The notes under the pieces: model-generated
What the model was told of the DNA's origin: nothing
The model's database searches: none
Seen by the model: the letters and a program-made list of their open reading frames with translations, nothing else
Shown: positions 17,764 through 26,702 of the stretch, piece by piece
Layout of the letters: each line of letters begins with the position of its first letter
Numbering within the stretch: the first letter of the stretch is position 1
Translations under genes and position numbers: made by a program
Source: Gilichinskyi gelida
GTDB taxonomy: Bacteria > Acidobacteriota > Thermoanaerobaculia > Gp7-AA8
Reading direction: 5' to 3'
Assembly: GCA_038040385.1 (NCBI GenBank)
Contig: JBBPII010000005.1
Span: forward strand, 1-64,000
DNA length: 64,000 bases

Positions 17764-18890
17764 CTCATCGCTCGAGGAACGATCTCCCGCACCAGTTCAA
17801 CCGTCCGATCGATCTCCTCATCCGTGGTGAAGCGCGAAAGCGAGAAGCGGATCGTGCTCCGGGCCTCGTCGGCCGTAAGGCCCATGGCCAGAAGGACATG
17901 GCTCGGCTCGACGCGGCCCGAGGAGCAGGCGGCGCCGGTGGAGACAGCGACGCCGTTCAGATCCAATCCGATGACGATCCCCTCGGCGTCCGCATCGCGG
18001 AAGGTGACGCTCGAGGTATTCGGCACGCGCTGCGCGTCCGCGCCGTTGATGGTGACTTCGATCGTCGATCCGACGGACCGTTCCAGCCGGTCGCGCAACG
18101 CGCGGACCCGTTCGCGATCGCCGTCGGCGCGCGCCAGCTCCGCGGCGACGCCGAACGCCGCGGCGAGCGGCACGTTCTCCGTTCCCGCGCGGCGGCGGCG
18201 CTCCTGCGCGCCGCCGAAGAGGTGGCGATCGAGCACCAGCCCGGTCCGGACGTACAGCGCGCCGATGCCTTTCGGCGCGTGCAGCTTGTGCGCGGAGAGG
18301 GCGACGGTGTCCGCGCCGAGGGTGCGGACGTCGACGTCGATCTTCCCCGCCGCCTGCACAGCGTCGCAGTGGAGGTGGATTCCGCGCTCGCGGCAGACGC
18401 GAGCCACCTCGGCCACCGGCTGCACGACGCCGGTCTCGTTGTTGGCGAGCATCATGGCCACCAGGCGGGTGTCGTCGCGGAGGGCGTCGATGACCGCCGC
18501 CGCCGGAACCTGCCCGCTGCGCGACGGCGGCACGACGGTCACCGCATGGCCGCGCCGCTCCAGCTCGGCCACCGGCTCGAGCACCGACGGATGTTCGATG
18601 CCGGTTGTGACAAGGTGTTGACCGCCGCGCCCCGCGACAGCGCCGAAGATGGCCGAATTGTTAGACTCCGTTCCGCCGCTGGTGAAAACGATCTCCCGCG
18701 CTGCCGCGCCGATCAGCAGCGCGACCGACTCGCGGGCATCCTCGATGCGCCGGCGCGCCGTCTGGCCTTCCTTATGAATGGAGGATGCATTGCCGTACAC
18801 ATCACGCAAGGACTCCCGCAGCGTCTCCAGCACCGCGGGATGCAGCGCCGTGGTCGCGTTGTTGTCGAGATAAATCCGAGGCTCTGACAT
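17751..18890 (-). CDS. Cysteine desulfurase (IscS/NifS family)
   Basis: Removes sulfur from cysteine for Fe-S cluster and thio-cofactor assembly, which this cell needs for Rieske, serine dehydratase and the AddB nuclease. 379 residues: IYLDNNATTALHPAV start, FTSGGTESNNSAI, HLHCDAVQAAGKIDV, LSAHKLHAPKGIGAL with the PLP lysine, RRAGTENVP, and STGAACSSGRVEPS with the active cysteine loop. ATG 18890 gives the usual N-terminus; the longer open frame upstream is a shadow of the divergent gene. Its start codon overlaps that of the divergent VWFA-type gene by two bases. Confidence 0.94.
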   Translation of the reverse strand: MSEPRIYLDNNATTALHPAVLETLRESLRDVYGNASSIHKEGQTARRRIEDARESVALLIGAAAREIVFTSGGTESNNSAIFGAVAGRGGQHLVTTGIEHPSVLEPVAELERRGHAVTVVPPSRSGQVPAAAVIDALRDDTRLVAMMLANNETGVVQPVAEVARVCRERGIHLHCDAVQAAGKIDVDVRTLGADTVALSAHKLHAPKGIGALYVRTGLVLDRHLFGGAQERRRRAGTENVPLAAAFGVAAELARADGDRERVRALRDRLERSVGSTIEVTINGADAQRVPNTSSVTFRDADAEGIVIGLDLNGVAVSTGAACSSGRVEPSHVLLAMGLTADEARSTIRFSLSRFTTDEEIDRTVELVREIVPRAMRARS

Positions 18891-21516
18891 GAAAAAGACG
18901 ATGCTCGTGGTGCTCGCTCTGATGTTCGCTGCTACGAACGTCCTGGCGCAGGCGAACAATTCTGGCACGGGCGAGCAAACGGCGAAGGCCAAAGACGACA
19001 AGGCCCCGAAACAGGACCCCGGCATCCGCAAGCTTTCCCGCCGCGAGCGCAAAGAGCGAATCAAGAACCTCGGCGAGAAGTACCGGCAGTTCCTCTCCGA
19101 CGTCGAGCCGATCATGCAGCCCTCCGAGCTCGACACCTTCCTCATGCTGGAGACCGATCCGCAGCGCGAGATCTACATGACCGAGTTCTGGCGCCGCCGC
19201 GACGTGGCGCAGGGAACCACCAACCACGCCTACCAGGACGAGTACTACGACCGCCTGGAGATGGTGAAGACCGAATTCAAGAACGCGTCGTCCGACCGCG
19301 GGCGCATCTTCCTCATCCACGGCCAGCCCACCGACCGCCTCAAGATCAGTTGCGCGCGCTATCTGGTGCCCATCGAGGTCTGGAAGTACTACTTCATCCC
19401 CAACTTCGGCCACGACGTCCGCTTCCTCTTCTACACGCCGCGCAACGGGGTCGACTTCCGGCTGTGGGACGCCCTGATGCCCGACGCCATCCAACAGCTC
19501 GTCTCCACCGACGCCAGCGTCGGCGTGGGCAGCGAGGCGGCCGGCGCCGGGGCCGTCTTCGGGCGCATCAATCCGTACACCTCGATGACCAATGTGGAGA
19601 TGGACTGCCAGTACGGCGACGAGCTGATGAAGGCCATCTACGCGACGCAGATGAACAAGATGCAGATGATCCGCATCTTCGAGCCGCCGGCGATCAACGA
19701 GGAGGACGTGCACAAGATCCTCCGCTCGGTCGTCCTCGCCGATCCGAGCGCAGCGAAGCTCCCCGCCGAGTTCAGCGTGCAGTACCCCGCCAAGCAGGGA
19801 GGCCGCACCGACGCCGAGATGACCATCCTCATCCCCCGCGCGCAGGTGGCGGCCAAGGACGTCAACGGGACGAAGCTCTACAGCCTCGATGTCACCGGCG
19901 AAGTGCTCAAGAACGATCAGCTCTTCGAGAACTACCGCTACCGATTCGATTACCCCGGCGACATCGAAAGCGAGAAGCTCGCCGTGGTCCTCGACCGCTT
20001 CCTCCGCCCCGCCGACTACAAGGCGCGCATCCGGGTGCGCGACGCCAACTCCGGCGCCGAGGCCATCATCGAGAAGGACATCACCGTCCCCGAGCTGTTC
20101 GACACGCCCGAGCAGCAGAAGCAGAAGGAGGCGGCGACGACCGCGGTCGCCGCGCTGAAGGACGACATCGACTCCAACACCACGCGGCTGCGCATCGTGC
20201 CGCTCTCCGACGAGTTGCTCCACGGCGTCCAGCACATCGAGACCATCGCCGTCGGCATCGACATCGCCGCGGTCGAGTTCTACCTCGACGGCAAGAAGGT
20301 CATGACCAAAAGGCAGCCGCCGTACACCCTCGACCTCGACTTCGGCGAAGTGCCGCAGGTGCGGCGCATCCGTGCCGTCGCATTGAACGTGAAGGGCGAC
20401 CCGCTCACCGGCGATGAGGTCAACATCAACACCGGCAACGACCCGTTCCGGGTGCGCATCGTCTCGCCGCGCGTGGCCTTCAAGCTGCGCGGAAGAACGC
20501 GCGTGGAGATGTCGGTCGCCCTGCCGGAGGGGAAGAAGCTCGACCACCTCGAGCTCTATCTGAATCAGACGCGCCTGGCCACGCTGTACGGGCCGCCGTA
20601 CGTGCAGACCATCGAAATACCGGCGACCGAGGGCGTCGGCTATCTGCGCGCCGTGGCCATGCTGAAAGAAGATCCGACGCCGCCGGTCGAAGACCTGGTG
20701 ATGATCAACTCGCCGCAGTTCATGGAGGAGGTCAACGTCCACCTGGTGGAGCTGCCGACGACGGTCACCCGCAACGGCCGCCCGATCAACAATCTGGTGG
20801 AAAACGCGTTCAAGGTGCTCGACGAAGGGAAGCCGGCGAAGGTGGCGAAGTTCGAGCACGTCACCAACCTCCCCCTCGCCATCGGACTGGCCATCGACAC
20901 CTCCGGCTCCATGCAGACGCGCATGACCGAGGCGCAGAAGGCGGCATCGTCGTTCTTCGCCAACGTGATGCGGGCCGGCGACCGCGCGTTCCTGGTGTCG
21001 TTCGACTCCCAGGCGCAGCTCGTCCAGCGGTGGTCGACGAAGCTGTCGGACGTCAACGCCGGGCTGGCCAAGCTGCGCGCCGAGGAGTCGACCGCGCTGT
21101 ACGACGCCATCGTCTACTCGCTCTACAACTTCCTCGGTATCAAGGGGCAGAAGGCGTTGGTGCTCGTCACCGACGGGAAGGACACCTCGTCGAAGTTCTC
21201 TTTCGATCAGGCGCTGGAGTACGCCCGCCGTGCCGCGGTCCCCATCTACGCCATCGGCATCGGGATCGGCGGCGCGGAAGTCGACACCCGGTACAAGCTC
21301 GGCCGCTTCTGCTCCGAGACCGGCGGCAACGTCTACTACATCCAGCAGGCCACCGATCTCCATCGCGTCTACGGCGTGATCCAGAACGAGCTCCGCTCGC
21401 AATACATCCTCGGCATCTACCCGCCCGAAGGCGTCAAGCCGGGATCGAAGTGGCGCGAAGTCACCGTGCAGGCGAGCGAGGGGAAGGCGAAGACGATACG
21501 GGGGTACTACCCGTGA
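18889..21516 (+). CDS. GWxTD-like/VWFA-related exported protein, paralogue 1
   Basis: 875 residues. Signal peptide to about VLAQA; then a GWxTD-type region (LSRRERKERIKNLGEKYRQF, MLETDPQREIYMTEFWRRRD, GRIFLIHGQPTDR). The middle has repeated beta modules (AAVEFYLDGKKVMTKRQPPY, KLDHLELYLNQTRLATLYGP). From about residue 640 comes the VWFA-related domain typical of acidobacteria: EEVNVHLVELPTTVT, MIDAS DTSGSM, then LVTDGKDTSSKF and ending in RSQYILGIYPPEGVKPGSKW. Probably periplasmic or surface adhesion/processing protein; no direct function is known. The downstream gene is a tandem duplicate. Confidence 0.9.
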   Translation: MKKTMLVVLALMFAATNVLAQANNSGTGEQTAKAKDDKAPKQDPGIRKLSRRERKERIKNLGEKYRQFLSDVEPIMQPSELDTFLMLETDPQREIYMTEFWRRRDVAQGTTNHAYQDEYYDRLEMVKTEFKNASSDRGRIFLIHGQPTDRLKISCARYLVPIEVWKYYFIPNFGHDVRFLFYTPRNGVDFRLWDALMPDAIQQLVSTDASVGVGSEAAGAGAVFGRINPYTSMTNVEMDCQYGDELMKAIYATQMNKMQMIRIFEPPAINEEDVHKILRSVVLADPSAAKLPAEFSVQYPAKQGGRTDAEMTILIPRAQVAAKDVNGTKLYSLDVTGEVLKNDQLFENYRYRFDYPGDIESEKLAVVLDRFLRPADYKARIRVRDANSGAEAIIEKDITVPELFDTPEQQKQKEAATTAVAALKDDIDSNTTRLRIVPLSDELLHGVQHIETIAVGIDIAAVEFYLDGKKVMTKRQPPYTLDLDFGEVPQVRRIRAVALNVKGDPLTGDEVNINTGNDPFRVRIVSPRVAFKLRGRTRVEMSVALPEGKKLDHLELYLNQTRLATLYGPPYVQTIEIPATEGVGYLRAVAMLKEDPTPPVEDLVMINSPQFMEEVNVHLVELPTTVTRNGRPINNLVENAFKVLDEGKPAKVAKFEHVTNLPLAIGLAIDTSGSMQTRMTEAQKAASSFFANVMRAGDRAFLVSFDSQAQLVQRWSTKLSDVNAGLAKLRAEESTALYDAIVYSLYNFLGIKGQKALVLVTDGKDTSSKFSFDQALEYARRAAVPIYAIGIGIGGAEVDTRYKLGRFCSETGGNVYYIQQATDLHRVYGVIQNELRSQYILGIYPPEGVKPGSKWREVTVQASEGKAKTIRGYYP

Positions 21517-21518
21517 GG

Positions 21519-21601
21519 TTGCGGGGTTGCGCAGTTACGCGGTGCTCGCGCCTGAGGCTTGGCCGCTGCGCAACTCCGCAACCTCGAAACCCCGCAACCT
21601 C
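21519..21601. repeat. Inverted octamer/heptamer repeat (GGTTGCGG/CCGCAACC type)
   Basis: GAGGTTGC GGGGTTGC GCAGTTAC GCGGTGCT in one arm and GCAACTCC GCAACCTC ... CCCCGCAACCTC in the other. Fills the spacer between the two VWFA-type paralogues. Related copies at 26615, 28857 and 52589. Confidence 0.8.
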
Positions 21602-24115
21602 ATGACTCGCGCTTTGACGATCGCTCTGGCGCTGCTCGCGCTGGCGCCCACAGCCCTCCCCCTCCCCCAGCTCTCGCGCGCCGAGCGGAAGGAGCGCGTC
21701 AAGAACCTGCCGGAGAAGTACCGGCAGTTCCTGCTCGACGTCGAGCCGATCATTCAGAAGGGCGAAGAGGCAGCGTTTCTGGCGCTCGACTCCGACGCGC
21801 AGCGCGAGGTGTTCATCGACGCCTTCTGGCAGCGCCGCGCGCCGCCCGGACTTTCCGGCGAGGTGTACCGCGCGCGCTACTACGCGCTGATCGAAGAGGC
21901 GGCGAAGAAGTACCGGCGCCACACCGACCGCTACGTCGTCCAGGTCGTCAACGGCGAGCCGCAAGACATCTTCGATCCCGACTGCCGGAAACTGCTACAG
22001 CCAATCCAGATATGGCACTACGTGCGGCTGGCGAACGGATCGACCGGCGACGTCTTCTTCTACATTCCGCGCGACCGCATCGATTACGTGCTGTGGCAGC
22101 CGGTGGCGCGCGGGCAGGTTCAGGCGTGGGAGGAGTTGCTGACGCACGGCGGACTGCAGGAAGGGGCGGTGGCCGTCTTCTTCGGCCGCCCGTTCGGTCG
22201 GTTCGGAATGCCCCTGAAGCCGCTGATCGAGAGCGATTGCAAGGACCCCGACCGGCTCCGCGCCGCGATCGAGAACGCCGAGATCGCACGGGCCACGGCT
22301 TCTAAGGTCTTTCAGGCGGCGCCGGTGGCCGAGGAGCCGATGAAGCTCCTGCTGAAGTCGATGGTGCTGGCCGATCCGAAGGCGCCGAAGTTCACCGCGG
22401 AGATGACCGTCCGCTTCCCGCGCCGCGACGGCAACCGCACCGACGCCGAGGTCACCATCCTCGTCCCGCGCTCGAAGCTCGCCATCAGCGACGTCGCCGG
22501 CACGAAGACATACCGGATCGACGTCACCGGCGAAGTCCTCAAGAACGAGGAGTTCTTCGAAAAGTATCGCTATCGATTCGACTTCCCCGCGGACATCAAG
22601 GCCGACATGCTGCCGGTGGTCATCGATCGCTTGCTGCCGCGCGGCACGTTCACGCTGCGGGTCAAGGTTGCCGACGCCGAGTCGCACGCGGAGGCGATCG
22701 TAGAGAAGGAGATCGAAGTGCCGGACGTGGGTGTAGGCGCGCCCGCTCCCGGGCGCGCTCCGGTGGCCGAAGCGGCCACCACTACACTTCGCATCATCCC
22801 TCTCCCTGACCAGATCCTCAGCGGCCTGCAGCACATCGACACCATCGCCGCCGGCGCGGACATCGCCGCCGTGGAGTTCTTCCTCGACGGTCGGAAGATC
22901 ATGACCAAACGCCAGGCGCCCTACACGCTCGATCTCGACCTCGGCGAGGTGCCGCAGGTGCGCCGCGTCCGCGCGCTGGCCGTCAACGCCAAAGGCGAGC
23001 CGCTCACCGGCGACGAGATCGAAGTCAACAGCGGCACCGATCCGTTCCGCGTGCGCATCATCTGGCCGCGCGTCTCGGTCCGGCTGAAGGGACGGACGCG
23101 CGTGGAGATGGCGGTCAGCATCCCCGAGGGAAAGACCCTCGCCGCGCTGCAGCTCTTCTACAACGACACGCCCGTCGCCACGCTCTTCGACCCGCCGTTC
23201 GTGCAGACCCTCGACATCCCTGCCACCGCGGGCGTCGGCTACCTCCGCGCGGTGGCCACGCTGGCCGGCGATCCGTCGCCGCCGGTCGAGGACACCGTGG
23301 TGATCAACACGCCGCAGTTCATGGAGGAGGTGAACGTCCACCTCATCGAGCTGCCGACGACAGTGACGCGCAACAACCGTCCGGTGAACGATCTCGACGC
23401 CGGCGCGTTCACCGTCCTCGACGACGGGAAGCCGGTGAAGATCGCGAAGTTCGAGCACGTCACCAACCTCCCGCTGTCGCTCGGCCTGGCCATCGATACC
23501 TCCGGCTCCATGCAGCCGCGCATGGCCGAGGCGCAGAAGGCCGCCGCGCAGTTCTTCCACAGCACGCTGAAGCCGGGCGACCGCGCGTTCCTGGTCTCCT
23601 TCGACGTGCGGACGGATACGGTGCAGAAATGGTCGTCGAGTCTCGCCGACATCACCGCCGGCCTGGCCAAGCTGCGCGCCGAGGAGTCGACCGCGCTGTA
23701 CGACGCGGTGGTCTACTCGCTCTACAACTTCCACGGCGTCAAGGGGCAGAAGGCGCTCGTCCTGATCACCGACGGCAAGGACACCGCGTCGAAGTTCACG
23801 TTTGACCAGGCGCTGGAGTACGCGCGCCGCGCCTCGGTGCCCATCTACGCGATCGGGATCGGCATCGGCGCGACGGAGGTCGATACGCGCTTCAAGCTCG
23901 GACGCCTCTGCACCGAGACCGGCGGCAACATCTTCTACATCCAGCAGACCGCGGACCTCGACCGCGTCTACGCCGGCATCCAGTCCGAGCTGCGCTCGCA
24001 GTACATCCTCGGCATCTACCCGCCCGAGGGCGTCAAGCCCGGCTCGAAGTGGCGCGAGGTCACAGTGCAGGTTAGCGAAGGGAAGGCGAAGACGATTCGC
24101 GGCTATTACCCTTGA
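21602..24115 (+). CDS. GWxTD-like/VWFA-related exported protein, paralogue 2
   Basis: 837 residues from ATG 21602 (MTRALTIALALLALAPTALP, a signal peptide); the open frame upstream is made of the repeat in the spacer. Architecture equals paralogue 1: LSRAERKERVKNLPEKYRQF, the beta modules AAVEFFLDGRKIMTKRQ and ALQLFYNDTPVATLFDP, and a VWFA-related domain with DTSGSM and LITDGKDTASKF. The linker before TLRIIPLPDQ differs: paralogue 1 has a lysine/alanine-rich helix, this copy has GVGAPAPGRAPVAEAAT encoded by a GTAG-bounded repeat. The 3' end overlaps the convergent DUF1003 gene by 44 bases. Confidence 0.9.
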   Translation: MTRALTIALALLALAPTALPLPQLSRAERKERVKNLPEKYRQFLLDVEPIIQKGEEAAFLALDSDAQREVFIDAFWQRRAPPGLSGEVYRARYYALIEEAAKKYRRHTDRYVVQVVNGEPQDIFDPDCRKLLQPIQIWHYVRLANGSTGDVFFYIPRDRIDYVLWQPVARGQVQAWEELLTHGGLQEGAVAVFFGRPFGRFGMPLKPLIESDCKDPDRLRAAIENAEIARATASKVFQAAPVAEEPMKLLLKSMVLADPKAPKFTAEMTVRFPRRDGNRTDAEVTILVPRSKLAISDVAGTKTYRIDVTGEVLKNEEFFEKYRYRFDFPADIKADMLPVVIDRLLPRGTFTLRVKVADAESHAEAIVEKEIEVPDVGVGAPAPGRAPVAEAATTTLRIIPLPDQILSGLQHIDTIAAGADIAAVEFFLDGRKIMTKRQAPYTLDLDLGEVPQVRRVRALAVNAKGEPLTGDEIEVNSGTDPFRVRIIWPRVSVRLKGRTRVEMAVSIPEGKTLAALQLFYNDTPVATLFDPPFVQTLDIPATAGVGYLRAVATLAGDPSPPVEDTVVINTPQFMEEVNVHLIELPTTVTRNNRPVNDLDAGAFTVLDDGKPVKIAKFEHVTNLPLSLGLAIDTSGSMQPRMAEAQKAAAQFFHSTLKPGDRAFLVSFDVRTDTVQKWSSSLADITAGLAKLRAEESTALYDAVVYSLYNFHGVKGQKALVLITDGKDTASKFTFDQALEYARRASVPIYAIGIGIGATEVDTRFKLGRLCTETGGNIFYIQQTADLDRVYAGIQSELRSQYILGIYPPEGVKPGSKWREVTVQVSEGKAKTIRGYYP
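22732..22786. repeat. REPIN-like double hairpin inside a coding region
   Basis: TGTAG, hairpin GCGCGCCCG/CGGGCGCGC, hairpin GGTGGCCG/CGGCCACC, then CTACA. The inverted TGTAG/CTACA ends with two palindromes match the layout of REP doublets (REPINs). It is translated in frame in VWFA paralogue 2 and is missing from paralogue 1. Confidence 0.8.
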
Positions 24116-24950
24116 CGTCGACCGCGCGCTCGACCCGCCCGAATCGGTCCAGCATCTGTTCGTACATGTGGTCGACCTTCTCGTGCAGATGCGCGATCTC
24201 CAGCTCGGCCTTGATGTTGACCTCGTACTCGATGTTGCCGCGGATGCGATCCTTCTCCGCTTGGCGGTTCTGGCTGATCAGCACGAAACACGACAGGAAA
24301 ATCGCCTCCAGCGACACGATCATGGTGAGGAGGCCGAACGGATAGGGGTCGTACTGCCGGACGCCGAGGGGGACGGTGTTGATGAGAATCCAGATGACGA
24401 ACCAGAGCGCGTTGAGGAGAAGGAAGGGCATGCTGCCGCTGAACCAGGCGATCCAGTCGGCGGCCTTCTGCAGGGGCGTAAGAAGCTCCTCGGCTTCTTC
24501 ATTGACGTTGCGGGAGACGCGCGTCCGCAGCAGCTCGTCGGCCCGGCGCGTCATCTGGCTCATCGCCGCCAGGAGCCTGAGCGCGGCGGCCGGCGTCTTC
24601 TGAAACAGCAGCAGCAGGTCTTCACGGTCGAGGACCAGCAGTTCCGCATCGGCGAGGGCGATGGCGGTGGCGGTCCGCGCGCCGCGATCGAGAAGGGCGA
24701 GCTCGCCGAACATCTCGCCCGGGCCGGCGACCGTCAGCACGATCTTCTGACCGACGGTGTCTTTGATGTACAGCTCCATCTCGCCGCTGCGCACGATGAA
24801 GAGCGAGTCGCCGGGCTCGCCGGTGCGGAAGAGCGTCTCCCCCGCCGGAACCTCGATGCTCTCGATGACGCCGGCCAGACGCTCGCGATCCTCATCCTGC
24901 AGGTGTTCAAAGATCTCCAGTTCCGCCAGCACCGCTGGATTACACGGCAT
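24072..24950 (-). CDS. Cyclic-nucleotide-binding domain plus DUF1003 membrane protein
   Basis: 292 residues. Residues 10-125 are a cNMP-binding domain (PAGETLFRTGEPGDSLFIV, MFGELALLDRGARTATAIA with the phosphate-binding cassette). Residues about 165-230 are DUF1003 with two membrane helices (FLLLNALWFVIWILINTVPL; FGLLTMIVSLEAIFLSCFVL) followed by ISQNRQAEKDRIRGNIEYEV, a family hallmark, and a C-terminal coiled-coil. A ligand-gated membrane sensor is a fair inference; substrate unknown. Its start overlaps the stop of the upstream gene by 11 bases, so it is coupled to another cNMP-domain protein. Confidence 0.88.
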   Translation of the reverse strand: MPCNPAVLAELEIFEHLQDEDRERLAGVIESIEVPAGETLFRTGEPGDSLFIVRSGEMELYIKDTVGQKIVLTVAGPGEMFGELALLDRGARTATAIALADAELLVLDREDLLLLFQKTPAAALRLLAAMSQMTRRADELLRTRVSRNVNEEAEELLTPLQKAADWIAWFSGSMPFLLLNALWFVIWILINTVPLGVRQYDPYPFGLLTMIVSLEAIFLSCFVLISQNRQAEKDRIRGNIEYEVNIKAELEIAHLHEKVDHMYEQMLDRFGRVERAVDVKGNSRESSSPSLR

Positions 24951-25251
24951 TCAACCTCCTCAGCTCTCGCGCCAGGCCAGCCAGGACGTGCATCGCCACC
25001 GGCGGATGACGCACCACGAATCGTTCGAATGCCTGGAATGCAAGAATGAGAAGAACGGACTCCGTCACCGCTCGAGCCATCACTGGCGTCTTGGCGAAGA
25101 GATCGCCGAAGCTCGCGCCGCTTTCTAGCGGACGCCTTCGGCCGCCTTCGTCGACGACAAGCGCTCCTCGCTCGATCATGAATAGGGCACTCGTCATTCG
25201 GTCAAATGATAGCTCTCCCCCGCCGCAACCCGTGAAGCTGTCTCCAGACAT
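24940..25251 (-). CDS. Short cNMP-binding-domain-like protein
   Basis: A 103-residue protein from ATG 25251 (other possible starts at 25278 and 25197). MTSALFMIERGALVVDEGG, LESGASFGDLFAKTPVMARA and TESVLLILAFQAFERFV resemble the second half of a cNMP-binding beta barrel, with the phosphate cassette position replaced by FGDLFAKTPVMARA. The first strands are short or missing, so it may bind ligand only as a partner, or be a decaying copy of the domain in the next gene. The stop lies inside the next gene (ATGCCGTGTAA), which implies coupled translation. Confidence 0.6.
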   Translation of the reverse strand: MSGDSFTGCGGGELSFDRMTSALFMIERGALVVDEGGRRRPLESGASFGDLFAKTPVMARAVTESVLLILAFQAFERFVVRHPPVAMHVLAGLARELRRLNAV

Positions 25252-25288
25252 CTTGACGCGCCTTTGTGGGGGCATCATGATGCTTTGA

Positions 25289-25558
25289 ATGCGCACGACG
25301 CTCACACTGGATGACGACCTCGAAAAAGAGCTCCGCGACTCAGCGAGGCGTGAGGGAAGGTCGTTCAAAGAGATCGTCAACGAAACCCTTCGGCGCGGCT
25401 TGACCGCCGGGGCGCCGCCGGGCCGACGAGCCCGACGTTTCCGTGTTCATCCCAAAGCGTGCGGGTTCCGCGCCGGCATCGATCTCACGAAGTTGAACCA
25501 GTTATTGGACGAACTGGAGATCGAGCGTGCCGGCCTCGTCGCCATTCGCGACCGGTGA
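25289..25558 (+). CDS. Ribbon-helix-helix antitoxin (VapB type)
   Basis: 89 residues: MRTTLTLDDDLEKELRDSA forms the ribbon and first helix, GRSFKEIVNETLRRGL the second helix. The C-terminal tail (FRVHPKACGFRAGIDLTKLN) would wrap around the toxin. It precedes a PIN-domain gene by four bases and should repress its own promoter, which lies in the short gap to the divergent cNMP-like gene. Confidence 0.88.
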   Translation: MRTTLTLDDDLEKELRDSARREGRSFKEIVNETLRRGLTAGAPPGRRARRFRVHPKACGFRAGIDLTKLNQLLDELEIERAGLVAIRDR

Positions 25559-25562
25559 CGCG

Positions 25563-25991
25563 GTGATCATTCCCGACATCAATCTCCTCGTTTACGCATA
25601 CAACTCGGACGCGCCCGATCATCGGAAGGCCCGTCTCTGGTGGGAGGACGCGCTTTCGGCTCAACGAGTTGTCGGCCTGTCATGGATCGTTCTCCTCGGT
25701 TTTATTCGGATCATGAGCAGCCGTCGGATCCTGACTGCTCCTTTGACGATGGCCGAGGCAGGCGCCCACATCCGGTCATGGCTGGAGCAACCGCCGGCGC
25801 GGATCATCCATCCCGGACCTCACCATCTCGATCTCATTGAGGATCTGGCGCTTCACGCTGGCGCCGCAGGCGAGTTGACGACCGATCTTCATCTTGCCGC
25901 GCTGGCGATCGAGCACCAGGCGGAGTTGCACTCCAATGACGCGGACTTCAGCCGGTTTCCGGGACTCCGCTGGCGCAATCCCTTGCGCTGA
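25563..25991 (+). CDS. PIN-domain ribonuclease toxin (VapC type)
   Basis: 142 residues from GTG 25563 (an in-frame ATG at 25527 would overlap the antitoxin). PIN acidic residues: PDINLLVYAYN (first Asp), the Glu in SWLEQPP or nearby WEDAL helix, TTDLHLAALA (Asp) and SNDADFSRF (Asp). The form IIPDINLLVYAYNSDAPDH is that of the VapC group that cleaves structured RNA. Pairs with the upstream antitoxin. Confidence 0.9.
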   Translation: MIIPDINLLVYAYNSDAPDHRKARLWWEDALSAQRVVGLSWIVLLGFIRIMSSRRILTAPLTMAEAGAHIRSWLEQPPARIIHPGPHHLDLIEDLALHAGAAGELTTDLHLAALAIEHQAELHSNDADFSRFPGLRWRNPLR

Positions 25992-26058
25992 GGCACAACC
26001 CGGCGTAAACAGTCGATCAGTCACTCCCGTCAAACAATCCATTAGGAGGAAACAGAAG

Positions 26059-26607
26059 GTGAAACGCCTGTTCGTGATTGCCATCCTGATCGTTCTTTCC
26101 CTGGCCAACATTGCCGAGGCCCGGCGCGTGAAACGCGTCGTGGTGCGCGGTCCGCGGGTCCGCGTGACTGTGCGGCCCGGCTTCCCCATCCGCCGCGCGC
26201 TTCCCAACGTCGTGGTTCGACCGCGCGCCGTCGTTCGCGTCGCGCCGCGCGTCTACTTGGCGCCGGTGGTCTTCACCGCCGCCGTCGTCGCGTCGCTTCC
26301 CGCCTCCGATTGGAAGCGGAGCGAGAATCTCGCCCGCGATGACGGCTGGACCGACTTCACCATGGACGTCGACCGCCGCGGCAAACGCCTCCTCCTGCAG
26401 ATCGACGAAGGCGCGGCGCAGATCAGCTTCGCCGAAGTGGTCTTCGAGAACGGCGAGACGCAGGTCGTGGACTTCAACGACCGCGCCCACGCCCGCGGCG
26501 TCTACTCGCTGCTCGACTTCAAGGACGGCCGGAAGGTCGACCACGTGAGGATCGTGGCCAAGGCGGCGGGGGACGAGACGGAGATCACGCTGCACCTCGT
26601 TGGGTAG
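26059..26607 (+). CDS. Small exported protein of unknown function
   Basis: 182 residues from a GTG at 26059, eight bases after a strong AGGAGGA site; the longer open frame is not needed. Signal peptide KRLFVIAILIVLSLANIAEA, then a very arginine- and valine-rich stretch (RRVKRVVVRGPRVRVTV; PNVVVRPRAVVRVAPRVYL), then a globular beta-rich part (RLLLQIDEGAAQISFAEVVF; EITLHLVG). The arginine-rich part could bind nucleic acid, polyphosphate or envelope anions; this is a guess. I do not recognise the family. Confidence 0.75.
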   Translation: MKRLFVIAILIVLSLANIAEARRVKRVVVRGPRVRVTVRPGFPIRRALPNVVVRPRAVVRVAPRVYLAPVVFTAAVVASLPASDWKRSENLARDDGWTDFTMDVDRRGKRLLLQIDEGAAQISFAEVVFENGETQVVDFNDRAHARGVYSLLDFKDGRKVDHVRIVAKAAGDETEITLHLVG

Positions 26608-26614
26608 CTGAAAC

Positions 26615-26702
26615 GAGGTCTCGCGGTATCGCGGTTACGGGGTCTCGCGGCGTCGGGGTCTTGGAGCGCGATCGCCGCGAGACCTCGCAACGCGCAACTT
26701 CC
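26615..26702. repeat. Inverted GGTCTCGCGG/CCGCGAGACC repeat
   Basis: GAGGTCTC GCGGTATC GCGGTTAC GGGGTCTC GCGG in one arm, CCGCGAGACC TCGCAACG in the other. Follows the small exported protein gene on the plus strand. Confidence 0.75.

Noticed and set aside
18802..21402. 866-codon minus-strand open frame opposite VWFA paralogue 1
   Set aside because: Antisense shadow of a GC-rich gene: rich in Val, Arg, Asp and His with no domain, while the plus strand encodes a clear family protein.
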